In this document: in pieces, positions 57,261-64,000 of the stretch
How the letters are laid out: every line of letters starts with the position of its first letter
Position numbering within the stretch: position 1 is the first letter of the stretch
Source of the DNA: Rhodococcus sp. 1163
Lineage (GTDB): Bacteria > Actinomycetota > Actinomycetes > Mycobacteriales > Mycobacteriaceae
Length of the DNA stretch: 64,000 nt
Direction of reading: 5' to 3'
Assembly (NCBI RefSeq): GCF_002091985.1
Contig: NZ_MKKX01000024.1
Location: forward strand, 62,001-126,000
Program-made: the position numbers and the translations under genes
Notes under the pieces: model-generated
What the model was told of the DNA's origin: nothing
Databases searched by the model: none
What the model saw: only the letters and a program-made list of their open reading frames with translations

Positions 57261-58980
57261 CGTCGGCCGGCACCACGGCCAAAGCGTCGTGATCGATCAG
57301 GTGGAGCAAATGTGCTGTGCGAACAGCGGTGTCTGCACGCCATCCGGTGCCGTCGCGCATCACCGGAACGATCCGAGCCGTCGGCGAACCCACGGCTTCC
57401 GGGTTGGTCAGGTAGCCGAGGCGAGGGGCGCTCGGAGTACGTCCGGTCAGTGCTTCGACCACAGTGGGTGCGATGAGCAGCAGAGTTCCGATGGCAGCCA
57501 ACGGATTACCCGGTAGCCCCAGCACCACTCGCCCGCTCGGCAGTACCGCGGTAATCTGAGAGCCGCCCGGGCGCAACAGGATTCGACCGACCACAGTGTC
57601 GGCATCTGCGTGGACCAGTGCCGTGCGGAGTTGATCCGCGGCACCAGCTCCGGTCGCTCCGACGACGATCGTGATGTCCGCTACCATCGACGTGGTCAAC
57701 AAATCCTCGAACGCGGTCGGTGAATCGGGGAGGTACACGGTGTCGACGACCGTGATGCCGCACCCGTGAAGAAATAGGGGCAGAATTGGTCCGAGCGCGT
57801 CGCGGGTCTGCCCCGCGTCGAGTGGCCCGGATGCTTGTATCTCGTTGCCGCTCAGCACAATCTGCGCGCAAACCGGGCCGCGGACCGTCAGTTCGGCGAC
57901 CTCCGCGCTCAAGGCGACCGACATGACTGCAGGCGACACGGAGGTGCCGGCAGGCGCCAGCTCGGCACCGGTGTGCCAATCCTCACCGCGGCGTCGCGTG
58001 TCGTCCTGCTGCGTGACGTTCGGTGACAGTCGCAACTGTCCGGCAGAATCGAGCTCGACGAATTCGTCGCGGACCACCGAGGTTGCGCCTGCGGGAACGT
58101 GTGCGCCGGTGGCGATTCGAACAGCGTGGCCCTGCGCAATGGCCGCAAGTCCACTGGTTCCCGCATAGGCGATGTCCCCTCGAACAGTCCACGGGCCGTT
58201 GCCGGACACCGCATAACCATCCATTGCCGATATGTCCACGTAGGGGAGGGGGCGGGTAGCGATCATCGGCTCGGTCAGGACCGCTCCACGCGCCTGCAAC
58301 GGTGGTACTCGTCGGGGCGCGCCAGGGGCGATTCTTTCCCGAATCCGCTTGCGGGCCTGGCCGACGGTGAGAGCCGGCGGTACGGAATCGGCGACGGCGC
58401 GTTGTGCTCGTGCCCGGTAGAGATCCTCGACGGTGTCGCAATCGGCGGATACTCCGGAAAGGTCGAGGACTGCATGGTCGTCAGGGGCGATCGATCTCAT
58501 GGATCGGTTCACAAGTGTGTCTACTCGGGCCAGTGTCGCGACCAACTTCGAGCGATCCCATGCACCGAAAAGGTATTGGGTTCGGCCTGTTTCGTCACTG
58601 GCGAACATCGCACTCGCCGAGTTGATCAGTGACGCAGCGAGAAGGGCGTCGACGCTGTTCGCGTCGACGAACGGTAGGTCGGCGGCAAGAATGACCACCA
58701 CATCTGACGATGATTTCTGCAGTGCGCTCAGACCGGCTGCGACCGCAGCGACCGGCCCCGATCCGGCCGGCGACTCCTGTGTCTGGTGGACACGAGAATC
58801 AAGGTCCTGCCGCGTCGGTCCCACCGTCACGATCAGATCGGCCCGCTGCACGGCCTCCACTGCGATCCCGATCATGCTTCGGCGTCCGACGGTCAACGCA
58901 GGTTTGTCGACCCCACCCATCCGCGAGCCGCGTCCGCCGGCCAGGACGATCGCGTCGAACTTCGGATCCTCGCTGTTCAC
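57217..58980 (-). CDS. MobA-MoeA fusion: molybdenum cofactor guanylyltransferase/molybdotransferase
   Basis: 587 residues from GTG 58980, which overlaps the thioesterase stop as GTGA. Residues 1-190 are MobA-like (FDAIVLAGGRGSRMGGVDKPAL with the GTP-loop, SPAGSGPVAAVAAGL, VVILAADLPFVDANSV). About 205-587 are MoeA-like (RVPPLQARGAVLTEPM, LPYVDISAMDGYAV, VRIATGAHVPAGATSVV, IVVGATGAGAADQLRTAL, GRVVLGLPGNPLAAIGTLLL). The molybdotransferase loop usually reads TGGxSxG and here is VGATGAGAA. One polypeptide would insert molybdate and attach GMP to form bis-MGD for a nitrate reductase or similar enzyme encoded elsewhere. Confidence 0.9.
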   Translation of the reverse strand: MNSEDPKFDAIVLAGGRGSRMGGVDKPALTVGRRSMIGIAVEAVQRADLIVTVGPTRQDLDSRVHQTQESPAGSGPVAAVAAGLSALQKSSSDVVVILAADLPFVDANSVDALLAASLINSASAMFASDETGRTQYLFGAWDRSKLVATLARVDTLVNRSMRSIAPDDHAVLDLSGVSADCDTVEDLYRARAQRAVADSVPPALTVGQARKRIRERIAPGAPRRVPPLQARGAVLTEPMIATRPLPYVDISAMDGYAVSGNGPWTVRGDIAYAGTSGLAAIAQGHAVRIATGAHVPAGATSVVRDEFVELDSAGQLRLSPNVTQQDDTRRRGEDWHTGAELAPAGTSVSPAVMSVALSAEVAELTVRGPVCAQIVLSGNEIQASGPLDAGQTRDALGPILPLFLHGCGITVVDTVYLPDSPTAFEDLLTTSMVADITIVVGATGAGAADQLRTALVHADADTVVGRILLRPGGSQITAVLPSGRVVLGLPGNPLAAIGTLLLIAPTVVEALTGRTPSAPRLGYLTNPEAVGSPTARIVPVMRDGTGWRADTAVRTAHLLHLIDHDALAVVPADVSSTEPVELLPIVR

Positions 58981-59411
58981 GCCGGTAGTGGGACGTTCTG
59001 CAACCGAACCTGGCCACGTGCAATTGCTTTCCCGCTGTCGGATGCAGTGATGGTGACGAGCCACAGTTGCTGAATTCTGCCTTGCTGCAACGGTTCCGCC
59101 AGTACATCGACGCGGCCGCCCTTGCTGGCGCGAAGGAAGTCGGTTGCGTTGTGGACCCCGACGGCGAACTCGCCTCGTTCTTTGACCGCTTCGCTGGCTC
59201 CGATACTCGCAGCCGACTCCACTGCGGTCGTGTAGACCCCGCCGTGCACCACACCCCATGGGGTGAAGTGTTCCGGGGTGAGCTCGATATGACCCACGAC
59301 GCGTGTACCCGAGACCTCGTCGACGACCAATCCGGCGCTCGCGACGAATCCACTCGCAGTGGCAAGTGCGTACTTCGCGGTCGGACGCGGATCGAATTGT
59401 CCCAGGTTCAT
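58977..59411 (-). CDS. PaaI-type hotdog-fold thioesterase
   Basis: 144 residues from ATG 59411. The hotdog core has HIELTPEHFTPWGVVHGGVYTTAVESAASIGA, with the HGG turn and catalytic-region acid, and FLRASKGGRVDVLAEPLQQGRIQQLWLVTITASDSGKAIARGQVRLQNVPL. It probably hydrolyses an acyl-CoA or aryl-CoA. Its coupling to the MobA-MoeA gene (4-base overlap) is unexplained by either function. Confidence 0.85.
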   Translation of the reverse strand: MNLGQFDPRPTAKYALATASGFVASAGLVVDEVSGTRVVGHIELTPEHFTPWGVVHGGVYTTAVESAASIGASEAVKERGEFAVGVHNATDFLRASKGGRVDVLAEPLQQGRIQQLWLVTITASDSGKAIARGQVRLQNVPLPA

Positions 59412-59542
59412 TCTGTCAGGTTAGTGCGCGAAGTCGATTCGGGTAGCCGATGACTACGGGGTGGGCCGTCGAGACCGCACCGGCCACCACTTCGCACAAT
59501 GACGGGGAGCCAGGCCAACGAGGCAACAGGGATCATCAGAAG

Positions 59543-59620
59543 CAGTCCTATTATCAACATGACTCATTATTGGACTGTGATAGGCGAGATTTACTAGGGC
59601 CTGTGTGTGAAACTGGACTG
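59543..59620 (+). promoter_or_regulatory. GGACTG repeats upstream of the MocR-type gene
   Basis: TGGACTG occurs at 59571-59577 and 59614-59620, the second touching the ATG. An inverted CAGTCC lies at 59543-59548. TTGGAC (59570-59575) may also be a -35. MocR regulators often bind such direct and inverted repeats in their own promoter. The rest of the 209-base gap is empty. Confidence 0.4.
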
Positions 59621-61099
59621 ATGTCATCCCGAGTCGGCTCGTCCTCCGATTCCGCCGATACCCAATCCGAGGTTGATGCGCGCACGCTGGCGGGACTGAT
59701 GGGATCGGTCAAGATCGAGGGGATGCCGCTCTACCGTTCGTTGGCCGATCAGCTGCGGAGAATCATCGCCGACGGCACGGTCCCGGCGGGCAAGAGACTG
59801 CCGCCCGAGCGGGTGATGTCGGCCCAACTCGGCGTCAGCCGTGTGACGGTCACCTCCGCGTACCGGGAATTACGCGAGCAAGGTTGGGCGGCAGCGATAC
59901 GCGGGGCAGGCACCTTCGTCGCGGTCCCCAGTGACGGGAGTTCCTGGGTATCGATGATGGGTTCGGAGGGTTCGAGCGTCCTCGATTTCGTCAATGCGGC
60001 GCCGGAGGCCTCGCCGTTCCTTGCGGACGCTCTCGTCGATGCGGTGTCGTCACTGGCGAAGGCCATGGCAGGGCACGGTTACGCCCCACCGGGCACCTCC
60101 GATCTACGCAGAGCGATCGCGGACAGATACTCCCGTCGTGGCCTGCCCACCACGCCGGATCAGGTGTTGGTCGTCTCGGGCGCGGGCGACGCAATGCATC
60201 TCGTACTGGATACGTTCGTCAGTCCCGGTAACCGCGTCTTGATAGAGCACCCGACATATCCGGGGGCACCGGAACTATTGGAGAGCTTCGGCGCTCTTCC
60301 CGTCCCGGTGGCGGTCGACGCGGGGAACCCCGACGCGTTGGTCGACGACGTGGACCGTGCCGCGCGGCAGAACGCCCCGACACTTGCCTACTTCATGCCG
60401 GACTTCTCCAACCCGTCGGGCAACCGGATGACAGCCGATGGCAGGCGCAGACTGGCGGCGACGTTGGCTCGGCACGGCGTGTTGACCATCGTGGACGAAG
60501 TCGCCGCCGATCTGACACTGGATCATTCGGATCCACTAGAGCCCTTCGGAGTTCCCGTTCCAGGTACGGCAACCATTTCGATAGGCTCGTTGAGCAAGAC
60601 GGTGTGGGGTGGGCTCCGGGTCGGATGGGTCAGATCGGATCAGCAGCTGATCTCCCGCATGGCTCGGGTGTACAACCGCCGCCAGTTGTCGGTCTCCATG
60701 GTCGAGCAAGCCACCGCTGTCCGATTGTTCGCGGTGTTCGACGATATTGTCGCCGAGCGTGTTGCGGGGTTACGCGAGCGCAGAGATCTGCTCGTCTCCC
60801 GGGTGGCTACCCAGTTGCCCGACTGGACATTTCGCGTTCCCGATGGGGGATTGTCGCTGTGGTGCGGACTGCCGCAGGGGTTGTCCTCGCAGGATCTGGT
60901 TCGTCGTGCGGCCACCCGCGATCTGCTTCTCGTCTCGGGAACCAGATTTGGAACCGGCTATGCCTTCGACGACAGGCTGCGCATTCCCTTCACCCGATCC
61001 GCTTCGGAAATCGTTGCGGCGGTGGACGTACTGGCCAAGGTGGTAACAGGAGATGTCGGCCTGCGGGCCGACGCGCCTGCCGTCGAGCACATCGTCTGA
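59621..61099 (+). CDS. MocR-type regulator: GntR winged helix fused to aminotransferase-I fold
   Basis: 492 residues from ATG 59621. The winged helix spans about 32-100 (PLYRSLADQLRRIIADGTVPAGKRLPPERVMSAQLGVSRVTVTSAYRELREQGW). The fold-type I PLP domain spans about 120-480, with AGDAMHLVLDTFVSPGNRVLIEHPTYPGAPELL, PDFSNPSGNRM, IVDEVAADLTLD and the PLP lysine in SIGSLSKTVWGGLRVGW. MocR proteins sense PLP or amino-compound ligands. The target is unknown; neither neighbour is a PLP-pathway gene, so autoregulation or a distant gene is likely. The frame is open to 59450 without homology. Confidence 0.9.
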   Translation: MSSRVGSSSDSADTQSEVDARTLAGLMGSVKIEGMPLYRSLADQLRRIIADGTVPAGKRLPPERVMSAQLGVSRVTVTSAYRELREQGWAAAIRGAGTFVAVPSDGSSWVSMMGSEGSSVLDFVNAAPEASPFLADALVDAVSSLAKAMAGHGYAPPGTSDLRRAIADRYSRRGLPTTPDQVLVVSGAGDAMHLVLDTFVSPGNRVLIEHPTYPGAPELLESFGALPVPVAVDAGNPDALVDDVDRAARQNAPTLAYFMPDFSNPSGNRMTADGRRRLAATLARHGVLTIVDEVAADLTLDHSDPLEPFGVPVPGTATISIGSLSKTVWGGLRVGWVRSDQQLISRMARVYNRRQLSVSMVEQATAVRLFAVFDDIVAERVAGLRERRDLLVSRVATQLPDWTFRVPDGGLSLWCGLPQGLSSQDLVRRAATRDLLLVSGTRFGTGYAFDDRLRIPFTRSASEIVAAVDVLAKVVTGDVGLRADAPAVEHIV

Positions 61100-61106
61100 A
61101 GTTGTT

Positions 61107-61406
61107 CTACCCCAGATCGAAGCGGGCAGTTCGCAGGTCGACACGGCCGTCGCGAATCTCGACTCCCTCACCCTGTAGTTCGGCGAGTTGCCGTGTCGCC
61201 AGATGCGCGGCCGGTCTTCCGTCGGCGGGCACGACGCGGTGCCAAGGCAGGTCCGCCGAGTCGGTGCGCATGATCCACCCGACGGTTCGAGGACTCGACA
61301 ATCCTGCGGCCGCTGCGATATCGCCGTAGGTCACAACCCTTCCCGGCGGAACCGAGGCAACGATCTCGCGTACCCGCTCGACGTGTTCCTCCGTGATCGC
61401 AGCCAT
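61107..61406 (-). CDS. Alkyltransferase-like protein (ATL, MGMT family without active Cys)
   Basis: 99 residues. The MGMT DNA-binding fold has REIVASVPPGRVVTYGDIAAAAGLSSPRTVGWIMRTD. The active-site motif is PWHRVV (W55) instead of PCHRV, the hallmark of ATL proteins, which bind O6-alkylguanine, bend DNA and recruit nucleotide excision repair without removing the alkyl group. Counterpart of Rv3204. It lies directly downstream of lipV on the same strand with no gap. Confidence 0.92.
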   Translation of the reverse strand: MAAITEEHVERVREIVASVPPGRVVTYGDIAAAAGLSSPRTVGWIMRTDSADLPWHRVVPADGRPAAHLATRQLAELQGEGVEIRDGRVDLRTARFDLG

Positions 61407-62192
61407 CTACAGCAATTCGAGGACCAACTTGGCAACCTCTTTGGGTTTCGCCTGGGCCACCATGTGATTGCAATCCAACTGGACAAGAGTGAGATTCTCG
61501 CCCAATTGCGCGCGGAATGCGGCCTTCAGTTCCTTGCTGACGTACGGCGGCTGCACCCGCTTTGCCTGCACGACGACGGTCGGTGTATCCGTCGGCGGTA
61601 CCACTAGCGGCCTGGCCAGTTCGCCCCAGGACGCGACTATTGCTGCGGTGGATATCCGCCACTTGACTCGGCCGTTGTCCATCGTCTCGAGGTGCTGTTC
61701 GACCTCGAGATCGAGTAGCGCCTGCGGTACATCGGCCCATGCACCGTTGATCTTCTCGGCTTTTGCTTCCTCGGCGTCCGTGTAGTCGGAATGCACCGCA
61801 GTCAGCTCTGCCACGTCGAGCAGGTCGACGGGGTCGAGTTCGATCGCGGGATCGAGCAGAACGAGCCCGCGGACGAGCTCGGGGTGCTTCACGGCAAGGT
61901 GGACCGCCAACGCACACCCGTACGAATGGCCGATGACGAGAACAGGACCGTGGGCATGGCTGTCGAGAAGCATCTTGAGCCCATCGACCTGCGCACCGAT
62001 ATCCCACGGCGGCGTCCAAGGCGAACGGCCGTGGCCGATCAGGTCTGGCGCGAGCATCCGGACCTGCGGAAGATAATTGTCGGCAAGGTCACCCCAGCGA
62101 GCACCGTGGCCGGTCATCCCATGGATTGCGAGGACCTCGGGTCCGGTGTCCGGGCCGTACTGGTGAAAGTTCAATTCTGGCACTGCTGACAC
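61407..62192 (-). CDS. lipV: Alpha/beta hydrolase LipV-like
   Basis: 261 residues from GTG 62192 (or GTG 62183). Oxyanion/HG region LAIHGMTGHGARWGDLADNYLP, nucleophile elbow VIGHSYGCALAVHLA (catalytic Ser), acid likely in the PTVVVQAKRVQPPY region or LLDPAIELD, and a terminal His in LDCNHMVAQAKPKEV. The lid segment between about 130 and 195 is charged. Named after the mycobacterial gene at this position (Rv3203); the substrate is not predictable. Divergent from adnA by 102 bases. Confidence 0.85.
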   Translation of the reverse strand: MSAVPELNFHQYGPDTGPEVLAIHGMTGHGARWGDLADNYLPQVRMLAPDLIGHGRSPWTPPWDIGAQVDGLKMLLDSHAHGPVLVIGHSYGCALAVHLAVKHPELVRGLVLLDPAIELDPVDLLDVAELTAVHSDYTDAEEAKAEKINGAWADVPQALLDLEVEQHLETMDNGRVKWRISTAAIVASWGELARPLVVPPTDTPTVVVQAKRVQPPYVSKELKAAFRAQLGENLTLVQLDCNHMVAQAKPKEVAKLVLELL

Positions 62193-62294
62193 TATGCCGC
62201 ATCGCGGCCCGACCCACATCACGTGGACGAGAAACCGAGCATCGAACACGCGGCGGGTGAGGGTCTGTCGGTGGCGCATGATCGAATCGAATCC

Positions 62295-64000
62295 ATGACT
62301 ACGGCGAATCCGAGCGGAGTACCGACCATCAGCGGCGGCGGTACCACCACACTCGTTCGGGCGCCCAAGGTGAAGTCCCCTCGCCGGATCTGGACCGGGC
62401 CCGCTGTCCGTCTTCTTGTCAGCGATGAGAATGCGGCCCAAGCCGCTTCGACCGGATCGCCCGGATGGAACCCGTGGCAAGTCCTCGGTGGCCCGGGTAC
62501 GGGAAAAACCGCGCTGGTCGCCGACTACGCGGTGTCACGGATCGAGCGAGGCGACCCAGAGTCGGTACTGGTCTTGACACAATCGAAGCGCGCTGCCACC
62601 GCGGTCCGGGAAGAAATAACTGCTGGACTGTTCGCCGGGGAGCGGGCACCACGTGCAACTCGTGAGCCACTGGTTCGGACCGTTCACTCGTATGCCTTCG
62701 CCGTTCTCCGCCTGCAGGCAGCCATCTACGGCAATCCGCCACCACGCTTGCTCACCGGCGCCGAGCAGGACGCAGTGGTTCGAGAGATGTTGCGGGGAGA
62801 CATCGAAGACGGGGCCGCTGATTGGCCCGAGCGCGTGCGTCCTGCTCTCGGCATGTCGGGATTCGTCACCGCGGTTCGTGACCTGATGCTCCGCTCGGCC
62901 GAGCGTGGCCTCGGCCCGGAAGATCTCGTCAAGCTCGGGCGTCGGCACACCCGCCCCGAGTGGGTCGCAGTCGGAAAGTTCGCAGCCAGGTACGAGCAGT
63001 CGATGTTGCTGCGCGGTGCTGTCGGGGTAGAAGCAGCGGGAGCGACGGCACCTGGCCTCGATGCTGCCGAGCTCATCGGCAGCGCACTCATGGCGTTCGC
63101 CACCGACCCCGAGTTACTGGCGTCGGAGCGCGCTCGGATCAGACATCTCGTGGTGGACGATGCCCAACATCTGGACCCCCAGGCGGCGCAGCTGGTTCGT
63201 CTCATCGGCATCAACACCGAGAGCACTGTCATCGCCGGAGATCCGGACCAGTCCGTGTTCACATTCCGCGGTGCCGATCCGTCGTTCGTCGCCGATCTCG
63301 CCGAGCCTGGTTCGGAGCGACGGATCGTCCTCGATCGAAACTTCCGCAGCAGCAGCGAGATTGGCGAGATCACCGGACCGATCGCGGGCAGGCTCTCCGG
63401 GACAGGGAGACACCGAGGTGCCGAAGCGGTGGGAGAGCCACGATACGGTGCAACTCGCACCCTCGTGCAGACCCTGCCGTCAGTGGCCAAGGAAGCGGCA
63501 CTCATCGCCGACACCATGCGAAGAGCGCATCTCGACAACGGAATGCCCTGGTCGGACATGGCCGTCGTAGTGCGATCCGTGCCCAGGACGATTGCGCCAC
63601 TGCGACGGGCGTTGCAGTCCGCGGGTGTACCGATCGTCACCCCTGCCTCCGAAATTCCCGTCCATCGGCAACACGGGGCGGTCGGTCTGCTGCTCGTGCT
63701 GCGTGCGATCGTCGACGAATCCTTCGACGGCGAAGACGCTTTGGCATTGTTGTCCGGCCCGATCGGCGGTGCGGATCCGGTGAGCCTGCGCCGGTTGCGC
63801 CGCGGAATACGCCGTATCGAGCTTTCCTCGGGAGGCGAACGCGACTCCGCCGAACTGCTGCGCTCCGTGATCGTCGAGGCTGCACAACCCCCTGAGTCTG
63901 CACAACCGACTGACTCCGACGACCGCGACGCGTCGGCCCGTCCCAGTGCCCGCTTTGTCGCAGCGTTGTCCGATGTCGAATCCGCGCCGCTGCGCAAGGT
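62295..64000 (+). CDS. adnA: UvrD-like ATP-dependent DNA helicase AdnA (N-terminal part, runs off window)
   Basis: At least 568 residues from ATG 62295 with no stop before 64000. The helicase-nuclease AdnAB resects double-strand breaks in mycobacteria; AdnA is its Rv3202c subunit. Superfamily 1 motifs: Walker A LGGPGTGKTALVADYA at about 72-87, Ia LVLTQSKRAATAVREE, Walker B HLVVDDAQHLDPQ (D288, D289), III AGDPDQSVFTFRGADPSFV, IV LDRNFRSSSEI. Motif II reads DDAQ rather than DEAQ. The C-terminal nuclease domain would lie outside. adnB is expected to follow. The 102-base gap with lipV holds both promoters; no ribosome site precedes the ATG. Confidence 0.9.
   Translation, partial: MTTANPSGVPTISGGGTTTLVRAPKVKSPRRIWTGPAVRLLVSDENAAQAASTGSPGWNPWQVLGGPGTGKTALVADYAVSRIERGDPESVLVLTQSKRAATAVREEITAGLFAGERAPRATREPLVRTVHSYAFAVLRLQAAIYGNPPPRLLTGAEQDAVVREMLRGDIEDGAADWPERVRPALGMSGFVTAVRDLMLRSAERGLGPEDLVKLGRRHTRPEWVAVGKFAARYEQSMLLRGAVGVEAAGATAPGLDAAELIGSALMAFATDPELLASERARIRHLVVDDAQHLDPQAAQLVRLIGINTESTVIAGDPDQSVFTFRGADPSFVADLAEPGSERRIVLDRNFRSSSEIGEITGPIAGRLSGTGRHRGAEAVGEPRYGATRTLVQTLPSVAKEAALIADTMRRAHLDNGMPWSDMAVVVRSVPRTIAPLRRALQSAGVPIVTPASEIPVHRQHGAVGLLLVLRAIVDESFDGEDALALLSGPIGGADPVSLRRLRRGIRRIELSSGGERDSAELLRSVIVEAAQPPESAQPTDSDDRDASARPSARFVAALSDVESAPLRK

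Noticed and set aside
48640..61099. Genomic island with mobile element borders
   Set aside because: No transposase, integrase, direct repeat or tRNA found at either end and codon use looks native, so I call it an accessory block only.

Overview
The window is high-GC actinobacterial chromosome, most likely Rhodococcus or a close relative in the Mycobacteriales. The gene order follows, with small gains and losses, the Mycobacterium tuberculosis segment running from fbiA/whiB2 (Rv3261/Rv3260c) to the adnA helicase gene (Rv3202c). Family assignments and Rv correspondences come from recognising the proteins; no database search was run.

Layout. 1-6759: F420 synthesis (fbiA, partial), whiB2, a zincin-fold protein, a DUF3499 protein and the mannose-phosphate genes (manB, a SIS-like protein, manA). 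6897-12101: amino acid permease, alkane hydroxylase alkB without its usual rubredoxins, sahH and tmk. 12106-16304: the envelope-sensing set mtrA-mtrB-lpqB, with mtrB broken by an extra G in a G7 run. 16329-21793: comF-like gene, hpf, secA1 and an Rv3235-like gene. 22001-27982: lipid genes (a wax ester synthase/DGAT homologue, DUF6912, a desaturase reductase, and two tandem DesA3-type desaturases). 28025-30843 (minus strand): ybaK-aroA-rsgA. 30952-34334: redox and signalling genes (sigH-rsrA, the tiny bL37 gene, a biotinylated carrier protein, pdtaS, whiB1). 34645-48638: conserved core genes (lipid kinase, GNAT, phosphatase, MFS exporter, ParA, an Rv3212-like protein, rhlE, ferritin-like, DUF3107, TetR, DUF3152 peptidase, moeZ, TIGR02569).

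Between the TIGR02569 gene and an alkyltransferase-like gene (Rv3205c and Rv3204 counterparts, neighbours in M. tuberculosis) lies an accessory block at about 48640-61099. It holds a FadR-type regulator facing a CynX-type transporter, then narK, nirBD, a uroporphyrinogen-III synthase fused to a winged-helix DNA-binding domain, and a CbiX-like chelatase. Facing these are a hotdog thioesterase and a MobA-MoeA fusion, followed by a MocR-type regulator. Together these give nitrate/nitrite uptake, nitrite reduction to ammonium, the siroheme supply that NirB needs, and part of molybdenum-cofactor synthesis for a nitrate reductase that is not in the window. The window ends with the alkyltransferase-like gene, lipV and the first part of adnA.

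The signals most worth a second look are: the mtrB frameshift; a two-palindrome element shared by the desaturase-reductase gene and the second desaturase; a HHxxxDG motif altered to HSxxxDG in the DGAT homologue; a two-promoter layout at sigH; a palindrome inside the cynX promoter; and the compact NirBD-HemD/wHTH-CbiX against MobA-MoeA arrangement. No tRNA, rRNA, CRISPR array or insertion sequence was recognised.
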